Origin: Gammaproteobacteria bacterium
GTDB taxonomy: Bacteria > Pseudomonadota > Gammaproteobacteria > Xanthomonadales > Xanthomonadaceae
NCBI GenBank assembly: GCA_025356635.1
Contig: JANXRY010000014.1
Location: forward strand, 1 to 35,511
Direction of reading: 5' to 3'
DNA length: 35,511 nt
The translations under genes and the position numbers were made by a program. Position 1 is the stretch's first letter. The number at the start of each line of letters is the position of its first letter. The notes beneath the pieces are model-generated. The model was not told the origin of the DNA, ran no database searches, and saw only the letters and a program-made list of their open reading frames with translations. This document shows positions 26,703-35,511 of this stretch, piece after piece.

Positions 26703-29264
26703 ATGATGACGCGCCCGACCGTACGCCGCCGCCTCCTGAGCCTCGCCCTCGCCGCCGCCCTTACCGGCCCAGTCCTGGCCCAGAACTATGAGCCCTTCAC
26801 GGTCACCGACATCCGCGTCGACGGACTGCAACGCATTTCCGCAGGTACGGTGTACACCTACCTGCCGGTCGAACGCGGCGACCTTCTGGATCGCAACCGC
26901 TCCTCCGAGGCCATCCGGGCCCTGTTCAAGACCGGCTTCTTCAGCGATATCAAGCTCGACCGCCAGGGCAACATCCTGGTCATCACCGTTGTGGAACGCC
27001 CGGCGATCAACACCCTGACGCTTGAAGGCAACAAAGCGCTCAAGAAAGAGGATCTGCTCAAGGGCCTCAAGGGCATCGGTCTGGCCGAGGGCGAAACCTA
27101 CAACCCGCTCAACCTCGACCGCGTGACCCAGGAATTGACTCGCCAGTACAACAATCGCGGCAAGTACGGCATCAGCATCACCCCGACCATCACCCCGCTC
27201 GACCGCAACCGGGTCGACGTCAAGATCGTCATCGTCGAAGGCAAGGACGCCAAGATCCGCGACATCAATATCGTCGGCAATGAACTGTTCCCGGATGCCG
27301 AGATCCGGCAGAACTGGGAGTCGGGCACGCACAACTGGCTGTCCTGGTATCGCCGCGACGATCAGTATTCGCGCGAAAAAGTTTCCGGTGACCTGGAAAA
27401 GCTCTCCAATTACTACCTCGATCGCGGTTACGTGGATTTCAATGTCGAGTCCACCCAGATTGCGATCAGCCCGGCCAAGCAGGACCTGTTCATCACTGCG
27501 AACGTCAGCGAAGGCGAACGCTACAAAGTCTCGGAGACCAAGGTCAGCGGCGACACGATCCTGCCGCTGGAGCAGGTCCAGAAGATGGTGTTGGTCAGTC
27601 ATGACGGCTATTTCTCGCGCGCTCTGCTCGAGCTCACCACCGATTCGATCACCACCATGCTGGCGAACATTGGCTACGCCTTCGCCGAAGTCGATCCGGT
27701 GCCGGAGGTCAATCGCGAAGCCCATACGATCGCCATCAATTTCGTGGTCAAACCGGGCCCACGCGTGACCGTGCGCAGGATCGTGTTCAAGGGCAATGCC
27801 CATACCGCCGACGATGTGCTGCGCCGGGAAATGCGCCAGTTGGAAAGCGCCTGGTACTCACAAGCCGCGATCGATCGCTCGAAGGTCCGGTTGCAGCGCA
27901 CCGGCTTTTTCGAAACCGTGGACATCGACACGCCCAAGGTCGAAGGCAGCAACGACCAGGTGGATGTCGTGGTCACGGTCAAGGAGCGCAACGCCGGTAG
28001 CTTCGTGTTCGGCCTCGGCTACTCCCAGACCGGCGGCATCATCACCAGCATCCAGCTGCAGCAGAACAACTTCCTGGGCACCGGCAACCAGTTCACCGTC
28101 GGCATCCAGAACAACAGCTATTCCAAGAGCATCAATTTCTCCTATGTCGACCCCTACTTCACCAGGGACGGGGTGACGGTCGGCTACAACCTGAACTACA
28201 GCGACTACAGCCAGTCGACGACCACGACCGCCCGCTATGGCTCCGGCAATGCGGCGGGCGAAGTCACCTTCGGCGTACCGTTGTCCGAGAACACCAGTGT
28301 CAGCGCCTCGCTTGGCATCTTCCGCAACACCATCACTACCTACGACAACTCGACGCCGCCGCAGGTGATCGATTACCTCGTCTCCACCATGGGCGACCGC
28401 GCCCGCTACCCGGTTATCCAGGTCGACCACAGCTTGATCGATGACGACGGTAAACCGGAGACTCCATCCACCAATGACGATGGGGACCCAACCACTCCCG
28501 ACGGGATCGTGACCGTGACCGGTGGCAACCGCCAGTGGATCGTCAATGCCTGGACGTTCCGGACTGGCTGGTCACGCGATACTCGCAACGATTACCTGCT
28601 GCCCACCCGCGGCACACTCAATCGCCTGCAGGTGGAAGTCGCACTGCCTGGCAGCGACCTGCAGTACTACCGGGTCAATTACGACTTCGAGAACTACTGG
28701 GCGATCGCCCGCTGGCTGGTCCTGAAGTCGGCGGTCAGCTTGGGCTATGGCAACGCGTATGGCAGCACCAGCAACGCACTGTGCCATCTGTACAGCCCTA
28801 CCGGCATCCAGTTGGATACGTCCGGTGCAAATTGGACGCAAACGGACACGCTGCCGCCCGCCACGGCGGGCTGCGGCCTGCCATTCTTCAAGAACTTCTA
28901 CGCCGGCGGCCCCGGTTCGATTCGCGGTTTCATTGCCAACACTCTCGGCCCGACCATCAACTATGGCGGCTACAGCTATGTGCAGCCGCTCGGCGGATCG
29001 GTCAAGACCACGGGTACTTTCGAGCTGTCGTTTCCAAAGCTGATCAACGCGCCCGGAACGCGATTGTCGCTGTTCCTCGATTACGGCTATGTCTACGCCC
29101 GTCCGAGCGATTTCCAGCTGCACGATTTCCGCTCTTCCACCGGTATCGCGCTGCAATGGCAATCGCCGGTCGGGCCGATTTCGATCAGTTATGCATTCCC
29201 GCTCGATCATGGCGGAACCGACCAGGTCGAGAAACTGCAATTCACATTCGGCCAGCAGTACTGA
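26703..29264 (+). CDS. bamA: Outer membrane protein assembly factor BamA
   Basis: Central outer-membrane insertase of the BAM complex. The 853-residue precursor has a signal peptide cut near VLA-Q (residue 26), five POTRA domains over roughly 27-430 (first begins FTVTDIRVDGLQRIS, a typical strand), then a C-terminal 16-strand barrel. The loop-6 motif appears as GSIRGF, with Arg-Gly-Phe conserved. The C-terminus is QFTFGQQY, ending in Tyr, an aromatic but less usual end residue. An Asp/Pro/Thr-rich insertion at about residues 575-610 probably forms an extracellular loop. ATG at 26703 is taken, with ATG at 26706 also possible. It lies 53 bp after rseP; the usual next gene skp is absent. Confidence 0.96.
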   Translation: MMTRPTVRRRLLSLALAAALTGPVLAQNYEPFTVTDIRVDGLQRISAGTVYTYLPVERGDLLDRNRSSEAIRALFKTGFFSDIKLDRQGNILVITVVERPAINTLTLEGNKALKKEDLLKGLKGIGLAEGETYNPLNLDRVTQELTRQYNNRGKYGISITPTITPLDRNRVDVKIVIVEGKDAKIRDINIVGNELFPDAEIRQNWESGTHNWLSWYRRDDQYSREKVSGDLEKLSNYYLDRGYVDFNVESTQIAISPAKQDLFITANVSEGERYKVSETKVSGDTILPLEQVQKMVLVSHDGYFSRALLELTTDSITTMLANIGYAFAEVDPVPEVNREAHTIAINFVVKPGPRVTVRRIVFKGNAHTADDVLRREMRQLESAWYSQAAIDRSKVRLQRTGFFETVDIDTPKVEGSNDQVDVVVTVKERNAGSFVFGLGYSQTGGIITSIQLQQNNFLGTGNQFTVGIQNNSYSKSINFSYVDPYFTRDGVTVGYNLNYSDYSQSTTTTARYGSGNAAGEVTFGVPLSENTSVSASLGIFRNTITTYDNSTPPQVIDYLVSTMGDRARYPVIQVDHSLIDDDGKPETPSTNDDGDPTTPDGIVTVTGGNRQWIVNAWTFRTGWSRDTRNDYLLPTRGTLNRLQVEVALPGSDLQYYRVNYDFENYWAIARWLVLKSAVSLGYGNAYGSTSNALCHLYSPTGIQLDTSGANWTQTDTLPPATAGCGLPFFKNFYAGGPGSIRGFIANTLGPTINYGGYSYVQPLGGSVKTTGTFELSFPKLINAPGTRLSLFLDYGYVYARPSDFQLHDFRSSTGIALQWQSPVGPISISYAFPLDHGGTDQVEKLQFTFGQQY

Positions 29265-29283
29265 CCGCCGCGGCCCGGCGCGG

Positions 29284-30324
29284 ATGACGACCACGAGCTA
29301 CGCCCTGCAGGAAATCGCCGAACGTTTCGGCCTGACCCTGCAGGGCGGATCCAGCGACGTCCGCGTCCACGGCGTGGCCACATTGGCCGGTGCCGGGACC
29401 GGGCATGTCGCCTTCCTCGCCAATCCAGCCTACCGCAAGCAACTGCCGGACACGCACGCCTCCGCGGTAGTCCTGCATGCCGCGGATGCCGTGCACTGCC
29501 CGGTTCCTTGCCTGATTTCGGCCGATCCTTACGCAAGTTTCGCAAAGATCGCGGCGTTGTTCGAAGCGCCCACCGGCACCGAACCCGGCATCCATCCGAG
29601 CGCTGTCGTCAGCCCGTCAGCCAGAGTTTCCGAGCATGCCTGCGTGGGGCCACTCGCCAGCATCGGGGCACGCTCTGTGGTTGAAGCCGGCGCCATCATC
29701 GGGCCCGCTTGCGTGGTCGGTGAAGACTGCGACATCGGTGCCGATTGCGTGCTCGCTGCGCGGGTCACCTTGGTAACTCGGGTTCGCCTCGGCCAACGCG
29801 TGCGCATCCATTCCGGCGCCGTGATCGGCGCCGACGGCTTCGGTCTAGCCATGGACGCTGGACGCTGGCTGAAAGTGCCGCAGCTGGGCGGCGTTACGAT
29901 CGGCAACGACTGCGAAATCGGCGCCAACACCTGCATCGATCGCGGCGCGATCGAAGATACCGTGCTGGAAGAGGATGTCCGCCTCGACAACCAGATCCAG
30001 ATAGGCCACAACGTGGTGATCGGTGCGCACACCGCCATGGCCGGTTGCGTTGCCGTGGCAGGCTCGGCCCGGATCGGCCGTTATTGCCTGATCGGCGGCG
30101 GTGCCGGCATCGTCGGCCATATCGAGATCTGCGACCGGGTGACGGTCACGGCAATGAGCCTGGTGACGCATTCCATCCACGTCCCCGGGGTCTATTCGTC
30201 TGGAACGCCGCTCCAGCCCAACCGTGATTGGCGACGCAATGCCGCCAGGTTCAAGAAGCTCGACAAGCAACTGGGCGCGCTGGCGCGTAAAATCGGCGGC
30301 AGACTTCCGCCCTCCGAGGATTGA
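29284..30324 (+). CDS. lpxD: UDP-3-O-(3-hydroxyacyl)glucosamine N-acyltransferase
   Basis: Third step of lipid A synthesis: adds the N-linked hydroxyacyl chain. The 346-residue product has an N-terminal uridine-binding domain (YALQEIAERFGLTLQGG; ATLAGAGTGHVAFLANPAYR) followed by a left-handed beta-helix built of hexapeptide repeats (for example CVVGEDCDIGADCVL, GVTIGNDCEIGANTCIDRGA). The catalytic His is in QIGHNVVIG. A C-terminal helix ends the protein. The ATG at 29284 lies 19 bp after bamA, with no skp (ompH) gene between, whereas E. coli has one there. fabZ follows after 4 bp. Confidence 0.97.
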   Translation: MTTTSYALQEIAERFGLTLQGGSSDVRVHGVATLAGAGTGHVAFLANPAYRKQLPDTHASAVVLHAADAVHCPVPCLISADPYASFAKIAALFEAPTGTEPGIHPSAVVSPSARVSEHACVGPLASIGARSVVEAGAIIGPACVVGEDCDIGADCVLAARVTLVTRVRLGQRVRIHSGAVIGADGFGLAMDAGRWLKVPQLGGVTIGNDCEIGANTCIDRGAIEDTVLEEDVRLDNQIQIGHNVVIGAHTAMAGCVAVAGSARIGRYCLIGGGAGIVGHIEICDRVTVTAMSLVTHSIHVPGVYSSGTPLQPNRDWRRNAARFKKLDKQLGALARKIGGRLPPSED

Positions 30325-30328
30325 CCCG

Positions 30329-30790
30329 ATGAGCGCCACCACCCCGACGCTGCCCGTGGACGTCACCCGGATTCAGGCGCTGTTGCCGCATCGCTATCCC
30401 TTTCTACTGATCGATCGGGTCATTGAACTCGAACCGAACAAGCGCATCCGCGCGCTAAAGAACGTTACCGCCAACGAACCATTCTTCCAGGGCCACTTCC
30501 CCGGCCACCCGGTGATGCCGGGCGTACTGGTGGTCGAGGCGATGGCCCAGGCCGGTGGATTGCTGACGCAACTATCGCTGGAAAGCGAACCCGAAAAATC
30601 CGAGAAGTTGTTTTACCTCGTGAAGGTAGACAACGCCCGTTTCAACCGCATGGTCGTGCCCGGTGATCAGCTCGACATCGAAGTCGTGCTCAAACGCATG
30701 ATCCGCAACATGGCCCAGTACGATTGCGTGGCGCGCGTGGACGGCAAGACCGCCGCCAGTGCCGAGATTCTCTGCGCCGAGGGCCGGTGA
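30329..30790 (+). CDS. fabZ: 3-hydroxyacyl-[acyl-carrier-protein] dehydratase FabZ
   Basis: Dehydrates 3-hydroxyacyl-ACP in fatty acid elongation and competes with LpxA/LpxD for the same 3-hydroxyacyl-ACP, so its place in the lipid A cluster reflects shared substrate. The 153-residue hot-dog protein has [14 protein letters not shown] and the active-site segment [23 protein letters not shown] with His56 and Glu70. The ATG at 30329 is chosen; an upstream frame extension overlaps lpxD and lacks conservation. Its TGA overlaps the lpxA ATG (TGATG). Confidence 0.97.
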   Translation: MSATTPTLPVDVTRIQALLPHRYPFLLIDRVIELEPNKRIRALKNVTANEPFFQGHFPGHPVMPGVLVVEAMAQAGGLLTQLSLESEPEKSEKLFYLVKVDNARFNRMVVPGDQLDIEVVLKRMIRNMAQYDCVARVDGKTAASAEILCAEGR

Positions 30791-31566
30791 TGTCGGCGAT
30801 CCACGCGACCGCCCTGGTTGATCCGGGCGCGCGCTTGGCGCCGGGCGTCAAGGTAGGCGCCTACACGATCATCGGTGCCGGCGTTGAAATTGCCGAAGGC
30901 TGCCGAATCGGGCCGCATTGCGTGCTTTCCGGCCCGAGCCGGATCGGTCGCGACAACGTGATCCATTCCCACGCGACCATCGGCAACGACCCGCAGGACA
31001 AGAAATACCACGGCGAACCGACCGAACTGGTGCTCGGCGATCGCAACACGATCTTCGAATTCACCACCGTCAGCCGCGGCACCAGCGATGGCGGCGGCTG
31101 CACCCGGATCGGCGACGACAACTGGATCATGGCCTACGTGCACATCGCCCACGATTGCATCGTCGGCAACCAGTGCATCCTGGCCAACAACGCCACGCTG
31201 GCCGGCCACGTGACCCTGGAAGACTGGGTGATCCTCGGCGGCTTCGCCGGCATCCACCAGTTCTGCAAGGTCGGCGCGCACGCTTTCATCGGCATGGGCA
31301 GCCTGATCAATGCCGATGTGTTGCCGTTCGTGATGGTTGCCGACCGTTACGCCGAAGCGCGCGGCATCAACAGCGAAGGCCTGAAACGGCGCGGCTTCGA
31401 CGGCGAGCGCATCGCCGCGATCAAGCGCGCCTACCGCACGCTATTCGTATCCGGAAAACCACTCGCCGACGCCAAACTCGAACTCGCCCAGGGCGCTGCC
31501 TCTTCCGAAGACGTGCGCCAGATGCTTGCCTTTATCGAGGCCAGCACGCGCGGTCTCTTGCGCTGA
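30790..31566 (+). CDS. lpxA: UDP-N-acetylglucosamine O-acyltransferase LpxA
   Basis: First acylation of lipid A synthesis, transferring 3-hydroxyacyl from ACP to UDP-GlcNAc. The 258-residue product has an N-terminal left-handed beta-helix of hexapeptide repeats ([26 protein letters not shown]), the catalytic His in [11 protein letters not shown], then [22 protein letters not shown] and a helical C-terminal region ([23 protein letters not shown]). Full length. Start overlaps the fabZ stop by one base; lpxB follows after 5 bp. Confidence 0.98.
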   Translation: MSAIHATALVDPGARLAPGVKVGAYTIIGAGVEIAEGCRIGPHCVLSGPSRIGRDNVIHSHATIGNDPQDKKYHGEPTELVLGDRNTIFEFTTVSRGTSDGGGCTRIGDDNWIMAYVHIAHDCIVGNQCILANNATLAGHVTLEDWVILGGFAGIHQFCKVGAHAFIGMGSLINADVLPFVMVADRYAEARGINSEGLKRRGFDGERIAAIKRAYRTLFVSGKPLADAKLELAQGAASSEDVRQMLAFIEASTRGLLR

Positions 31567-31571
31567 TCGCC

Positions 31572-32726
31572 ATGCGCATTGCCCTGGTCGCTGGCGAAGC
31601 ATCGGGCGACCGTTTAGGCGCCGGCCTGATCGCTGAGTTGCGGCAACGTTTCCCCGATGCCGAATTCGCCGGTGTCGGTGGCCCGTTGATGAAGTCGGCA
31701 AGATTCCAGGCCTGGCACGCCAGCGATGAACTCGCGGTCATGGGCCTGGCGGAAGTGTTGCGTCATTTGCCACGTTTGCTCGGTTTGCGCCGGAAACTGC
31801 GGCAACGCCTGCTGGCGTGGCGGCCGGATGTGTTCATCGGCATCGACGCACCCGATTTCAACCTCGGCCTTGAGCGGAAATTGCACGACGCCGGAATTCG
31901 CACCGTGCACTACGTGAGCCCCTCGGTTTGGGCCTGGCGCGAAGGTCGAGTGGCCAAGGTCGGCCGCAGCGCCGACCTGGTGCTCTGCCTGTTCCCGATG
32001 GAGCCGCCGATATATGCACGGCATTCGGTGAACGCCCGCTTCGTTGGCCATCCGCTGGCCGATGAATTCGCCATCGTGCCCGACACCATCGCTGCTCGCC
32101 GCCGATTGGCACTGCCTGCCAGCGGGCCGGTGCTGGCGGTCCTGCCTGGCAGCCGTATCGGCGAGATCCGCCGGCTGTTACCGGTTTTTCTGGAGACCGC
32201 CAAGCGCATGACCGTGCGCATGCCCGACCTGATCGTGACCATCCCGGCAGCCAACGCCGCCGGCGCGGCAGTGATCGATGAGTTGCTTGAACAGTTCGCT
32301 CTGGACAATGTTCGCCGGTTCGATGGCCGCGCGCACGAATGCCTGCTCGCCGCCGATGTGGTGCTGCTCGCCTCAGGCACCGCCGCGCTGGAAGCAATGC
32401 TGGCCAAGCGTCCGATGGTGGTGGCGTATCGATTGTCGAAGTTGACCTATCATCTGGTGATGATGCTCGGGCTGATGAAGGTCAATCGTTACAGCTTGCC
32501 GAACATCCTCGCCAACGAGCCGGTAGTGCCGGAGCTGATGCAGGACGATTGCACTGCGGAAAACCTGATGGATGCACTGTTGCACTGGCTGCAAAATCCC
32601 GCCGCCTGCGCCGCATTGCAACCGCGTTTTGCAGCCATCCATCAACGCCTGCGATTAGGCGCTTCGGCGCGCGCGGCAGACGCCATCGCCGAATTGCTCG
32701 CTGGCCGCGCCACCCATGCGGCCTGA
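31572..32726 (+). CDS. lpxB: Lipid-A-disaccharide synthase LpxB
   Basis: GT-B glycosyltransferase (GT19) that condenses UDP-diacylglucosamine with lipid X to the lipid A disaccharide, peripheral to the inner membrane. The 384-residue product starts [20 protein letters not shown], with the conserved GEASGD loop, then [38 protein letters not shown] and the [21 protein letters not shown] segment near the sugar-nucleotide site. The ATG at 31572 is chosen; the open frame continues upstream through lpxA but that part has no conservation. It overlaps rnhB by 11 bp. Confidence 0.97.
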   Translation: MRIALVAGEASGDRLGAGLIAELRQRFPDAEFAGVGGPLMKSARFQAWHASDELAVMGLAEVLRHLPRLLGLRRKLRQRLLAWRPDVFIGIDAPDFNLGLERKLHDAGIRTVHYVSPSVWAWREGRVAKVGRSADLVLCLFPMEPPIYARHSVNARFVGHPLADEFAIVPDTIAARRRLALPASGPVLAVLPGSRIGEIRRLLPVFLETAKRMTVRMPDLIVTIPAANAAGAAVIDELLEQFALDNVRRFDGRAHECLLAADVVLLASGTAALEAMLAKRPMVVAYRLSKLTYHLVMMLGLMKVNRYSLPNILANEPVVPELMQDDCTAENLMDALLHWLQNPAACAALQPRFAAIHQRLRLGASARAADAIAELLAGRATHAA

Positions 32727-33299
32727 ACGCGTCGCCGGTATCGACGAAGCCGGACGCGGACCGCTCGCCGGTCCGGTTGTTTGCGCGGCAGTGATGCTCG
32801 ACCCGCGCCGGCCGATCTCGGGGCTGGCCGACTCCAAAGTGTTGAGCACGATGGCACGCGAACGATTGCTCCCGTTGATCCAGTCGCGAGCGCTGGCATG
32901 GCAAGTGGTCTTCATCGAGGCGGATGAAATCGACCGGATCAATATCCTGCAAGCCACGCTGCTCGGCATGCGCCGCGCGTTGTGCACGCTTTCAATCGCC
33001 GCCGAACATGCACTTATCGATGGCAATAAAATCCCGCGTGACTTGCCTTGCCGCGCGGAAGCGCTGATCGGCGGCGACGGCATCGAACCGGCGATCATGG
33101 CGGCATCGATCCTGGCCAAGGTCAGCCGCGACAACCACATGCACACCTTACATGCGCGCTATCCCGATTACGGATTCGACCGGCACAAAGGCTATCCGAC
33201 GCCAGCGCATCTGGCCGCGCTTGAGCGCCTTGGCCCATGCCCGGAGCACCGCCGGAGTTTCGCACCGGTTAAGCTGAGCCTCGGCCGCCGACTTTCCGC

Positions 33300-33303
<4 letters not shown>
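32716..33303 (+). CDS. rnhB: Ribonuclease HII
   Basis: Endonuclease that removes ribonucleotides embedded in DNA and RNA of RNA-DNA hybrids. The 195-residue product begins [21 protein letters not shown], containing the first Asp-Glu pair of the active site ([12 protein letters not shown]), then LADSKVLST, the [13 protein letters not shown] segment, and [14 protein letters not shown] with the last Asp. ATG at 32716 lies inside the end of lpxB; the stop overlaps the dnaE start (ATGA at 33300-33303). Order lpxB-rnhB-dnaE is conserved in gammaproteobacteria. Confidence 0.97.

Positions 33304-35511
<2,208 letters not shown>

Noticed and set aside
30918-31571. In-frame extension upstream of lpxB through lpxA
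   Set aside because: It is Arg/His-rich shadow sequence of LpxA. LpxB proteins begin with the [12 protein letters not shown] strand at 31572.

Overview
The window is GC-rich, gene-dense chromosomal DNA from a gammaproteobacterium. Two blocks of gene order, miaA-hfq-hflX-hflK-hflC-purA and frr-uppS-cdsA-dxr-rseP-bamA-lpxD-fabZ-lpxA-lpxB-rnhB-dnaE, together with bamA next to lpxD and no skp gene between them, fit the Xanthomonadales/Lysobacterales. This assignment rests on gene order and protein character only; no genus can be named. I saw no rRNA, tRNA, CRISPR array, insertion sequence or prophage gene. No stretch of 300 bases lacks a gene.

Left part (1-7024, all minus strand): a housekeeping run transcribed right to left. 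putP (proline uptake) leads into miaA (tRNA modification), hfq (RNA chaperone), hflX (ribosome-rescue GTPase), hflK and hflC (membrane regulators of FtsH) and purA (cut by the window edge). Spacing is tight. The hfq leader carries five AAN triplets next to its ribosome binding site, a candidate Hfq autoregulatory site. Next come a divergent AlkB-type membrane hydroxylase (7119-8204, plus) and a convergent di-haem cytochrome c lipoprotein, whose 3' ends overlap by 53 bp.

Middle part (9017-18275, mainly minus strand): folP and the rlmE-ftsH pair are present but separated by about 5.7 kb of unusual genes. These are a 743-residue exported protein with long Ser-, Asn/Thr- and Glu/Pro-rich tracts, a 723-residue fusion of two different GT-B glycosyltransferase modules, a small unrecognised gene on the opposite strand, and a single-pass membrane protein ending 3 bp before folP. 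This insert is the best candidate for an undescribed system. One possibility is a surface or periplasmic glycoprotein with its dedicated glycosyltransferase, but this is inference.

Right part (18346-35511, plus strand): yhbY diverges from rlmE, followed by a Mth938-fold protein, an isoprenylcysteine-methyltransferase-like membrane enzyme, a cupin, pyrH, and a zinc/cadmium-type CDF exporter lying between pyrH and frr. From frr, which has its own TATAAT box, twelve genes run to dnaE with several start/stop overlaps. They cover ribosome recycling, undecaprenyl phosphate, CDP-diacylglycerol and isoprenoid synthesis, the sigma-E protease RseP, the outer-membrane assembly protein BamA, lipid A synthesis (LpxD, FabZ, LpxA, LpxB), RNase HII and the start of the replicative polymerase. 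The block joins envelope building to replication.
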